A DNA stretch of 31,711 bases from RGIG1934 sp964492545 (lineage in GTDB: Bacteria; Bacillota; Clostridia; Lachnospirales; Lachnospiraceae): the NCBI GenBank assembly GCA_964492545.1, contig CAZBKO010000015.1, forward strand, positions 1-31,711, written 5' to 3'. A program made the translations under genes and the position numbers. Each line of letters begins with the position of its first letter. Position 1 is the stretch's first letter. Under the pieces are notes generated by a model that made no database searches, was not told the origin of the DNA, and saw only the letters and a program-made list of their open reading frames with translations. This document shows positions 1 to 7,181 of this stretch, piece by piece.

Positions 1-2
1 AA

Positions 3-98
3 CTATACCCATTTATCAACTATTCGGTACTTGATACTACGATATCCATCACTCTCGGCTCTGTTTTAGAGGTAAATAAAAATCGTCAAAGCCAGTAA
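3..98 (+). CDS. possible 3' end of an unidentified gene
   Basis: One forward frame is open from the window edge to a TAA at 96-98 and would encode about 31 residues ending in NKNRQSQ. Nothing in the tail identifies a family, and a second forward frame is open for nearly as long, so this may not be coding. It is listed only because the window edge could cut a real gene here. Confidence 0.15.
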   Translation, partial: LYPFINYSVLDTTISITLGSVLEVNKNRQSQ

Positions 99-185
99 AA
101 TCAATAAATTTAGGCTTGACAGAATAGGAAGGAAAAATTAGCACGTTTTCAATTTTAAACAGCGTGGAGTATAAGGGGGAGAAAC

Positions 186-1088
186 ATGGAATATATTGAA
201 GCGAAAACGGTTATAAGAAGATGTAAACCAATTTGGAACTACTTATGGTTTGACAATGCTATGGACATATATAGAGGTTGTAGCCATGGCTGCATTTATT
301 GTTACGCCAGAAGTAGTTACTATGAGAAATCAGATAATTTTAGTTGTATTAGGGCTAAGAAAGATGTTCTTCGTATAGTGCGTGATGAACTTAGAAGAAA
401 AGTAAAAAAAGGTGTTGTATTAACAGGTGGCGTGGCGGATGCTTATAATCCAAAAGAAAAAGAACTAGAATTATCACGTCACGCCTTAGAGCTGATTAAT
501 GCATATGAATTTGGAGCATGCATAATAACAAAAAGTGATTTGGTAATGCGAGATGCAGATATTTTAGAGGACATTAAAGAAAATGCACCTGCGAGCGTTA
601 ACTTTTCAATTACATGTTCAAATGATGAGACCTGTAAAAAAATTGAGCCATATGTATCAACATCATCAGAGCGCTTTAAGGCTATTGAATATTTATCTGA
701 CAGAGGAATAACAACAGGAGTATTGATGGACCCAATGCTCCCCTTTATTACTGATAATGAAGAAAATGTAATAGAAATGATAAAAAAGGCCAAGGCATAT
801 GGAGCAACATATATATACCTATCAACTCAGGTTACTATGGCGGATATTCAACGTGACTATTTTCTTCAGGAAGCGGAGAAGCTTTATCCTGGAATTACCG
901 AAAAATTTTTGCAGAGATACAAAAACTACTATAGATGTTGGTCTTATGATGCAAAAAAACTATGGAATGTATTTGTTGAAACCTGTGAGAAAGAGAATAT
1001 GAGGTATGATATGAGGTCAATTAATCAGATAATTCTGTCTAAATATAAGAATATTAATTCTATATTTCAAGGTGATTTAGAACTATGA
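186..1088 (+). CDS. SPL-type radical SAM protein
   Basis: A 300-residue radical SAM enzyme of the spore photolyase-like group (COG1533 style). The CX3CX2C cluster motif that binds a [4Fe-4S] centre and S-adenosylmethionine is in RGCSHGCIYCYAR, about residues 31-43. TGGVADAYNP follows where this group has its conserved G-rich/YxP segment, and the rest looks like the partial TIM barrel with a conserved Asp-Pro (MDPMLPF). The length fits the family. The ATG at 186 has a GGGGGAG ribosome binding site just upstream. Substrate and reaction cannot be read from the sequence. True spore photoproduct lyase is usually longer, so this is probably an uncharacterised paralogue. It stands alone: the next gene lies more than 200 bases away. 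Confidence 0.75.
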   Translation: MEYIEAKTVIRRCKPIWNYLWFDNAMDIYRGCSHGCIYCYARSSYYEKSDNFSCIRAKKDVLRIVRDELRRKVKKGVVLTGGVADAYNPKEKELELSRHALELINAYEFGACIITKSDLVMRDADILEDIKENAPASVNFSITCSNDETCKKIEPYVSTSSERFKAIEYLSDRGITTGVLMDPMLPFITDNEENVIEMIKKAKAYGATYIYLSTQVTMADIQRDYFLQEAEKLYPGITEKFLQRYKNYYRCWSYDAKKLWNVFVETCEKENMRYDMRSINQIILSKYKNINSIFQGDLEL

Positions 1089-1155
1089 GAAGTTGATTTA
1101 TGCATTAATCACATTTATACTTAACTGGTACATAATAATTATAGGAGAAAAAGAG

Positions 1156-1218
1156 ATGGACATACAGTATATTTACCCAATCGTTTTTGGCGTAATTGCT
1201 GAAGAAAATAAACAATAA
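1156..1218 (+). CDS. possible 20-residue small protein
   Basis: A short ORF starts at an ATG preceded by AGGAG eight to nine bases upstream and encodes MDIQYIYPIVFGVIAEENKQ. The middle (YIYPIVFGVIA) is hydrophobic, so it could be a tiny membrane peptide or the stub of a decayed membrane-protein gene. The surrounding intergenic stretch (1089-1311) holds no other gene. Only the good ribosome binding site supports it. Confidence 0.25.
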   Translation: MDIQYIYPIVFGVIAEENKQ

Positions 1219-1311
1219 AAGAATTAATTAGCAGAGCTTGTTATATCTATTTAGTGAACAGCAAAGCAAACCAAGCTACGAGATAATATATTTTGAAAGG
1301 TAACCCCATAA

Positions 1312-2109
1312 ATGATAAACTGTGATAATACACTTAAAAAAATAAATAAATTAGTAGTTTTAACAGATGAAGAAAAAGAGTGGGAGAAGGCCAAAGAATT
1401 AAGCGAAGAACTATGCATAGAAATAACTGACAAGATGCCGGATATGAGTGAAGGCGAGATGGCTCTAAGACTTGATGCTACAGGCCTTGCACTTCTTGGG
1501 GATGGCAAAATGCTTCAAGGCGATTTTGGCAGAATGACATCAAGAATTAAGTTAAACAATTTGAATGGGGAATTGCTTGTGAAGGCAGCTAAGATAAAAG
1601 GTGTAGATAGCCCACTCACTATTGTAGATGCAACAGCCGGACTTGGTGAGGATTCATTTTTACTGGCAGCAGCCGGGTTTAATGTAAGCTTATATGAGTA
1701 TGATATGGTGATTGCAGCATTGCTTGAGGATGCACTATATAGGGCAAGTATGAATGATGAAATAGCTGATATTGCAGCAAGAATGAAATTGTGTAAAGGC
1801 GATAGTCAAAAGGCTCTTCGAAACATGTCTAAGGCACCAAATGTTGTATTGCTTGATCCGATGTTTCCGGCAAGAAAGAAAAGCGGTCTCATAGGAAAGA
1901 AATTTCAACTGCTTCAGCAGCTGGAGCTTCCGTGCTCAGATGAAATTGAGCTGCTAGATGCAGCACTGTTAAGTAAACCAAGAAAAATCGTGATTAAACG
2001 ACCATTAAAGGGACCATTTCTCGCAGATAGAAAGCCGGATTATTCCCTGAAAGGAAAAGCCATTAGATATGATTGCATTTTGATGCCGCAAAATGATTTG
2101 ATATTATAG
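1312..2109 (+). CDS. rsmJ: RsmJ-like 16S rRNA guanine-N2 methyltransferase
   Basis: A 265-residue class I SAM-dependent methyltransferase of the RsmJ (YhiQ) family, which methylates G1516 of E. coli 16S rRNA. Diagnostic pieces are the SAM-binding motif I VDATAGLGEDSFLLAAAGF (about residues 103-121), the AALLEDALYRA helix, and the catalytic-region motif LLDPMFPARKKSGLIGKKF, which closely follows the DPMFPxxxKSA block of RsmJ. The extra N-terminal ~70 residues also fit the family. The ATG at 1312 has AAAGG about 11 bases upstream, a weak site. The next gene's promoter overlaps the 3' end of this one. Firmicute members are poorly studied, so the exact target base is inferred. Confidence 0.75.
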   Translation: MINCDNTLKKINKLVVLTDEEKEWEKAKELSEELCIEITDKMPDMSEGEMALRLDATGLALLGDGKMLQGDFGRMTSRIKLNNLNGELLVKAAKIKGVDSPLTIVDATAGLGEDSFLLAAAGFNVSLYEYDMVIAALLEDALYRASMNDEIADIAARMKLCKGDSQKALRNMSKAPNVVLLDPMFPARKKSGLIGKKFQLLQQLELPCSDEIELLDAALLSKPRKIVIKRPLKGPFLADRKPDYSLKGKAIRYDCILMPQNDLIL

Positions 2110-2126
2110 AAGCATTTGTGTATAAT
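2098..2126 (+). promoter_or_regulatory. sigma-A promoter of the two-component genes
   Basis: TTGATA (2098-2103), a 17-base spacer and TATAAT (2121-2126) form a near-consensus promoter overlapping the last codons of the rsmJ-like gene. A TTGTGTAT repeat with 12-base spacing (2116-2135) overlaps the -10 box and resembles the repeats in front of the dlt-like operon, which would suit autoregulation. Confidence 0.6.
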
Positions 2127-2155
2127 GTTGTGTATGTTTTGGAACGGAGGATGAA

Positions 2156-2857
2156 ATGAGTTATTCAATTTATATTGCAGATGATGAGAAAAATATACGA
2201 GATCTTATTAAGAGCTTTCTTGAAGGTGATGGTTACAGTGTAACTGTTTTTGAAAATGGCGATGATTTGATGGCAGAATTTTTGAAGCATCCGGCAGATC
2301 TTGTAATACTTGATATTATGATGCCGGGTACAGACGGAATGACTATTTGTCAGCAGCTGAGAGAAATAACAGTTGTTCCTATAATAATGCTGACAGCAAA
2401 GGATTCAGAATATGATTATGTTAAGGGAATAACCCTTGGAAGTGATGACTATTTAACCAAGCCATTTAGGCCAACCGTTCTGCTTATGAGGGGACGCTCT
2501 TTACTCAGACGTATTGAGATGAGCAGTAAGAAGGACGTTGAATATGACGACATATGTGTCGGCAATTTGAGATACACGGCAGAGAACAATATGCTTTATT
2601 GTAATGAAAAGGAAGTAGGTCTCTCACAGACCGAACTTAAGCTTTTGGCGTATATGATGAAGAAACCGGACAAGGCATTTTCTCGTAATGAGCTTCTTGA
2701 GGAAGTGTGGGGATATGATACAGAGGTTGAGACGAGAGTAACTGATGAGACCCTTAGAAGAATAAGGAGAAAGCTCACTGTATCAGGAAGCAATGTCAGT
2801 GTGCAGACAGTATGGGGATTCGGATACAAGCTGCAGGTGATGGAGGATGATGTATGA
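2156..2857 (+). CDS. OmpR/PhoB-family response regulator
   Basis: A 233-residue DNA-binding response regulator. The receiver domain (about 1-120) has the acidic pair DD at 9-10, the phospho-acceptor Asp53 in VILDIMMPG, Thr80 and Lys102 in the TKPF motif. The C-terminal winged helix (about 130-230) has the family pattern LSQTELKLLAYM, RNELLEEVWGYD, RVTDETLRRIRRKL and the wing GFGYKL. It overlaps the kinase start by four bases (ATGA type), so the two are translationally coupled. GGAGG precedes the ATG. It likely binds tandem direct repeats with about 11-base period, as found before the operon starting at 4221. Its signal is unknown. Confidence 0.93.
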   Translation: MSYSIYIADDEKNIRDLIKSFLEGDGYSVTVFENGDDLMAEFLKHPADLVILDIMMPGTDGMTICQQLREITVVPIIMLTAKDSEYDYVKGITLGSDDYLTKPFRPTVLLMRGRSLLRRIEMSSKKDVEYDDICVGNLRYTAENNMLYCNEKEVGLSQTELKLLAYMMKKPDKAFSRNELLEEVWGYDTEVETRVTDETLRRIRRKLTVSGSNVSVQTVWGFGYKLQVMEDDV

Positions 2858-4080
2858 AACATATTAAGTCGAGAATCATGTTAGTTATACTGGCGCTGGT
2901 AGCTTTGCTGTTTATCAGCGTCAGTATTATTGTAAACATTTCTATACCACGTCATTTTGAAAAAGAAGCTAAGGATGCCATCGAGTACGAACTTGAGTAT
3001 GTTAACAGCTTCATAGAAGATGCCGAGGATGGGGAAGTAGAGAAAATGGAATATACAGCAAAGTATTTTAGTGGAAATATCAACTATATAGATATGATTG
3101 GATCTGACAGCACTACAGCAGCCAGTAACCTATCTAATAACTATAAAATGAGCCTTAAGAATTCTCAGGACGAAATTTTGAACTACTGCGAAAACCATAC
3201 AGTAAAGAAGAATAAGTGCTACACATATAGAACGGATGAAGGCTACTACATTTTTATGAAGTATGATGATGAAATATGGAGCGAGGAATATCCAACTTCA
3301 ATAATGTACATTAATATTCAGCCTCTTGTGAAGTATTCAAGATCGCTTAACTGGATTTTATTTGCAGTGTTCCTGTGTGTCACAGTTGGGATGAGCTGTA
3401 TCGGAATGAGATTAGGTAAGAAAATAGAATCATCACAGGATACGCAGAGGCAGTTTTTTCAGAATTCCTCACATGAACTAAAAACACCGCTTATGTCAAT
3501 CCAGGGATACGCAGAAGGAATTCAGACAGGACTTTTAGATCCGGTTGCTTCAGCAGGAGTTATATTGCAGGAAGGTGACAGAATGACGAGCCTTGTTGAA
3601 GAACTGCTGGCGATTTCTAAGATAGATGCACATCAGCTAAAGCTTGATATGGTCCCAACTGATGTTCGTGAAATATTGTACGATTGCTTTAGAACTTTAG
3701 AACCGGTTTATATGAAAAATAATATAGAATTATGTCCCACGTTTTCAGAATCACAGGTCATCGTAAATTGCGATGAAACGCAGCTTAGGAAGGCATTTAT
3801 AAATGTGCTCAGCAATGGACTTCGCCATAGCAGAAGTAAGTTAACAGTCACATGTGAAACAAAAAATAAAACGGCGGTGATTAAGGTGATAGATGATGGC
3901 GACGGAATGTCAGAGGAGGATTTGAAGCATGTGTTTGACAGATTTTATACAGGAAAAGAAGGAAATACAGGTATAGGACTTGCGCTTACATATGAGATAA
4001 TTAATCTGCATGGCGGGAAGATTTCAGCTCACAATGGTGATAGTGGGGCTGTATTTGAAATAAATCTGGAGTGCCTGTAA
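2854..4080 (+). CDS. membrane sensor histidine kinase
   Basis: A 408-residue kinase paired with the preceding regulator. It has a transmembrane helix at about 8-30, an extracytoplasmic sensor segment of about 135 residues (acidic, with Cys112 and Cys122), a second helix at about 166-187, and only a short linker with no obvious complete HAMP domain. The H-box FFQNSSHELKTPL carries the phospho-acceptor His207. The N-box (RKAFINVLSNGLRHS), G1 (VIDDGDGMSEEDL) and G2 (GIGLALTYEII) complete the ATPase domain. No terminator follows, but a regulated promoter starts the next operon 140 bases downstream. The adjacency suggests that it senses envelope conditions and controls the surface-modification operon. 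That link is inference. Confidence 0.92.
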   Translation: MKHIKSRIMLVILALVALLFISVSIIVNISIPRHFEKEAKDAIEYELEYVNSFIEDAEDGEVEKMEYTAKYFSGNINYIDMIGSDSTTAASNLSNNYKMSLKNSQDEILNYCENHTVKKNKCYTYRTDEGYYIFMKYDDEIWSEEYPTSIMYINIQPLVKYSRSLNWILFAVFLCVTVGMSCIGMRLGKKIESSQDTQRQFFQNSSHELKTPLMSIQGYAEGIQTGLLDPVASAGVILQEGDRMTSLVEELLAISKIDAHQLKLDMVPTDVREILYDCFRTLEPVYMKNNIELCPTFSESQVIVNCDETQLRKAFINVLSNGLRHSRSKLTVTCETKNKTAVIKVIDDGDGMSEEDLKHVFDRFYTGKEGNTGIGLALTYEIINLHGGKISAHNGDSGAVFEINLECL

Positions 4081-4119
4081 TCGACAAAATTCAACAGAAA
4101 GTTAAACAAACAATAAACT

Positions 4120-4186
4120 TTGTGACAGATTTGTGACAAAAATGTAAAGGTTTTGAGTGGAATCAATAAATAATGTTTGTTATAAT
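4120..4186 (+). promoter_or_regulatory. promoter with 11-bp direct repeats for the dlt-like operon
   Basis: TTGTGACAGAT (4120-4130) is followed directly by TTGTGACAAAA (4131-4141) and a degenerate ATGTAAAGG, giving an 11-base period typical of OmpR-family regulator sites. A TATAAT at 4181-4186 lacks a good -35 element at the right distance, as expected for an activated promoter. The repeats would lie at about -73 to -43. The neighbouring response regulator is the obvious candidate ligand. Confidence 0.5.
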
Positions 4187-4220
4187 GTAACATCAGTAAT
4201 GAGATTGAGGAGAAAATGAA

Positions 4221-5732
4221 ATGTACAGTATACTGGGATATTTAGAGAATAGTGCATCTGTCTATCCGATTAAGAATGCCATAATAGATGAGTGTGGCAG
4301 TATTACATATTCAGAACTTTGTTTGACAAGCAGGAGAATAGGAAGTGCAATACTTGACAGAATATCGATTACAGAGCCTGTGGGTGTTTACATGGAAAAG
4401 GGAATTGATGCTCTGTGTTCTTTTTTCGGAATTGTGTATGCCGGAGGGGTGTATTCATTCTTGAGCAATGAGCTTCCTGATAACAGATTATCCAGTATTG
4501 TTGAAGTTCTTAGACCAGGGTTAATTATAACATCAAGAGACATGTATGATGATGCGGTAAGGATTTTTCAGGGACAGGATATAGTTGTAATTGATGAACT
4601 CAAGTCAGCAGTAATTAAGGAAAATGAGCTTGCAGCTGTAAGAGAGAGAATGATAGATACCAATCCTTTATATATTAATTTTACTTCCGGTTCAACCGGA
4701 ATTCCGAAGGGAATTGCAGTCGGACACAGAAGTGTTATAGATTTTATAGGCTGTTTTACACAGCTGTTTAATATAGATAACAGCGATGTTATTGCCAATC
4801 AGGCACCATTTGATTTTGATGTATCTGTCAAGGATATATATTCGGCAATCAGCACAGGTGCAACACTTGTGATAGTTCCAAGAAGGCTGTTTTCAGCCCC
4901 TGTGGAACTAATAGATTTCTTGTGTGACCATGAAGTCACTACCATGATTTGGGCTGTATCAGCATTATGTCTTATTAGTACCTTCCATGGACTTGACTAT
5001 AAGACACCACAGACTGTTAACAAGATTTTGTTCAGTGGAGAAGTAATGCCATACAAGCGTCTTAAGGATTTCATCAAGCATCTTCCGGATGCTATGTATG
5101 TTAATCTGTATGGACCAACGGAGATTACCTGCAACTGTACATATCACATTTTGGATATGAATCGTGATTATTCAGCAGGTATACCAATCGGTATTCCATT
5201 TCCTAATGAGGATGTAATATTGTTAGATGATAACGATAATAGAATAGAGAACTGCGACAGCGTGGGAGAGATATGCGTAAGAGGAACCGCTCTTGCTCTT
5301 GGATACTATGGAGCAAAGGAACAGAATGAACAGCATTTTGTACAGAATCCACTTAACCCGCATTATCCTGAACTTATATACAGGACAGGGGATTTGGGGT
5401 ACTACAATGAAGAACATGAGCTGGTGTTCAGCGGCCGCAAGGATTTCCAGATAAAGTATATGGGACACAGAATAGAGCTAGAAGAGGTTGAAAGAGCAAT
5501 GTCAGCCATTTGTGGTGTCGAGAGATGCTGCTGTATATTTGATGAGAAGAAGTCAAGACTAAGAGGGTACTATGTTGGAGACATAGAGAAGGACGACCTT
5601 CATAAGACTATGTCAGGAAGTCTTCCGGAATTTATGGTTCCCGGAATAATTAGAAAAGTAGACGACATGCCACTCACCAAGAATGGCAAGATTGATAGAA
5701 AGAAATTGCAGGAGATTGTTTCAGGCAAATAG
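4221..5732 (+). CDS. DltA-like amino acid adenylation enzyme
   Basis: A 503-residue standalone adenylation enzyme of the DltA/NRPS A-domain type, expected to activate an amino acid with ATP and load it on the carrier protein at 6950-7180. Visible core motifs are A3 FTSGSTGIPKG (154-164), A4 FDFDVSVKDIY (197-207) with Asp200 at the position that binds the alpha-amino group, A5 NLYGPTE (295-301), A7 YRTGDLG (387-393), A8 with GRKDFQIKYMGHRIE (405-419), and A10 NGKIDRKK with catalytic Lys490. The length matches DltA. Lys204, in the A4 motif near the side-chain pocket, is a basic residue that might favour an acidic side chain (inference). It is first in a five-gene operon. D-alanine cannot be excluded as substrate, but the decarboxylase next door argues for something else. 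Confidence 0.85.
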   Translation: MYSILGYLENSASVYPIKNAIIDECGSITYSELCLTSRRIGSAILDRISITEPVGVYMEKGIDALCSFFGIVYAGGVYSFLSNELPDNRLSSIVEVLRPGLIITSRDMYDDAVRIFQGQDIVVIDELKSAVIKENELAAVRERMIDTNPLYINFTSGSTGIPKGIAVGHRSVIDFIGCFTQLFNIDNSDVIANQAPFDFDVSVKDIYSAISTGATLVIVPRRLFSAPVELIDFLCDHEVTTMIWAVSALCLISTFHGLDYKTPQTVNKILFSGEVMPYKRLKDFIKHLPDAMYVNLYGPTEITCNCTYHILDMNRDYSAGIPIGIPFPNEDVILLDDNDNRIENCDSVGEICVRGTALALGYYGAKEQNEQHFVQNPLNPHYPELIYRTGDLGYYNEEHELVFSGRKDFQIKYMGHRIELEEVERAMSAICGVERCCCIFDEKKSRLRGYYVGDIEKDDLHKTMSGSLPEFMVPGIIRKVDDMPLTKNGKIDRKKLQEIVSGK

Positions 5733-5756
5733 CTTGCCGGAAAATGGAGATTAGAG

Positions 5757-6962
5757 ATGAAACAGAATGTTGATAAGCTGCTGCCTGAGAATAATACGGC
5801 GTTTTACGTGTTTGATATAGGCGAGCTGAAAAGGCGTATAGCGTATCTTAGATGTCATTTGCCTGATAATATAGATTTATGCTATGCAATCAAGGCAAAC
5901 ACATTTATTACGAGAGAGATAGTTGATGACGTTGAGCGTTTTGAACTATGCTCTCCGGGGGAAACGAAGATATGTTCAGAGCTTGGAATACCAGCGGAAA
6001 AGACTGTTATTTCAGGCGTATACAAGACACCGTCTGCCATAGAGGAATATGTGGCAGAGGCGTCGGGGGAAAAGAGAGTATATACAGTTGAATCACTTAC
6101 GCAGTTTGAACTGCTGAATTCACTGGCAAACAAATATAATAAGAAGCTTAAGCTTCTTATCCGACTCACAAATGACAGTCAGTTTGGGATAAATGCCAAT
6201 GAGATTGAGGAAATAATTGCGAATCGTCATAAGTATCCAATGCTTAACTTTGTGGGTATTCAATTTTTCTCAGGTACTCAGAAGTCATCGGTCAAGAAGA
6301 TGAGAAGAGAACTTAACCATATGGATACATTTTTATGTAAGCTGAGAGATGAATATGGATATGAGGCAGAAGAATTTGAGTATGGTACAGGCTTTCCGGT
6401 TGCATACTTCAAAGACGATGAATTTGATGAGATAGAGATGCTTGAGGGCTTTTCACAGGCACTGGGCGATATGGAATTTAAAACTCACATTACACTTGAG
6501 CTTGGAAGAAGCATTGCGGCATCCTGTGGATGTTATTACACACATATTGTTGACATCAAGAAGAATAAGGGACAGAATTACATACTGATAGATGGTGGCA
6601 TGCACCAGTTGGTGTATTTTGGCCAGCATATGGCAATGAAGCAGCCATTTATGTCGGTTTGTAACAAGGAGAATATGGAATGTGAGGAATCGTTTAATAT
6701 ATGCGGTTCACTTTGTTCCATGAATGATATTGTTGCGAAACAGATTCCATTGCCTAAGATAAATATTGGCGATGTTATATGTTTTGAAAACACAGGTGCT
6801 TATTGCGCTATAGAAGGGATTTCGTTGTTCTTAAGCCGCGATATACCTGCTGTATATATATTAAGAGAAGATGGCTCGTACGTCCTTGTGAGAGAATCAT
6901 TTGAGACGATGCAGCTTAATTTACCACATTATGAAAAGGAGATTTATCTATGGACACATTAA
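5757..6962 (+). CDS. fold-III PLP-dependent amino acid decarboxylase
   Basis: A 401-residue member of the ornithine/diaminopimelate decarboxylase group (alanine racemase-type barrel plus C-terminal beta domain). The PLP lysine is Lys46 in YAIKAN, the phosphate-binding region is EYGTGFP (208-214), ELGRS is at 248-252, and the second-subunit catalytic Cys320 is in CSMND, the counterpart of CESxD, with GAY at 347-349. The usual PLP-stacking His of ODC/LysA (FHVGS) is replaced by Phe in FFSGTQ (170-175). BtrK of butirosin biosynthesis is a relative that decarboxylates glutamyl-S-ACP to GABA-S-ACP, an attractive parallel here because the carrier gene overlaps this one by 13 bases. LysA-type activity (diaminopimelate to lysine) is the main alternative. 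Confidence 0.82.
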   Translation: MKQNVDKLLPENNTAFYVFDIGELKRRIAYLRCHLPDNIDLCYAIKANTFITREIVDDVERFELCSPGETKICSELGIPAEKTVISGVYKTPSAIEEYVAEASGEKRVYTVESLTQFELLNSLANKYNKKLKLLIRLTNDSQFGINANEIEEIIANRHKYPMLNFVGIQFFSGTQKSSVKKMRRELNHMDTFLCKLRDEYGYEAEEFEYGTGFPVAYFKDDEFDEIEMLEGFSQALGDMEFKTHITLELGRSIAASCGCYYTHIVDIKKNKGQNYILIDGGMHQLVYFGQHMAMKQPFMSVCNKENMECEESFNICGSLCSMNDIVAKQIPLPKINIGDVICFENTGAYCAIEGISLFLSRDIPAVYILREDGSYVLVRESFETMQLNLPHYEKEIYLWTH

Positions 6963-7180
6963 TTAACATTTTAGAGGATATTCAGCCAGATGTAGACTAC
7001 AACACATGCGAGAATTTAATAGACGGACATTTTTTAAGTTCGTTATCAATTATTTCTCTTGTTGCAGAAATCGAAGATGAATTTGATATTACAGTACCAG
7101 CTGTTGAAATTATTCCAGCTAATTTTAATTCTGCAAAAGCAATGATGGCAATGATTGAGAGACTTCAGGAGGAAGAGTAG
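6950..7180 (+). CDS. acyl/peptidyl carrier protein (DltC-like)
   Basis: A 76-residue carrier protein, the usual length for DltC. Its attachment serine aligns as Ser31 in GHFLSSLSIISLV, followed by the helix AEIEDEFDITVP. In DltC and most carriers the residue before this Ser is Asp (LLDSM, GxDSL); here it is Ser30. The phosphopantetheine arm would carry the aminoacyl group made by the adenylation enzyme and perhaps altered by the decarboxylase. The start overlaps the decarboxylase stop, and the 3' end contains the AGGAGG site for the next gene, so translation through the cluster is tightly coupled. Confidence 0.85.
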   Translation: MDTLINILEDIQPDVDYNTCENLIDGHFLSSLSIISLVAEIEDEFDITVPAVEIIPANFNSAKAMMAMIERLQEEE

Positions 7181-7181
7181 A

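Noticed and set aside
63..71. GTTTTAGAG, resembling the start of type II-A CRISPR repeats
   Set aside because: Only nine bases match, there is no second copy or spacer, and no cas gene is present.
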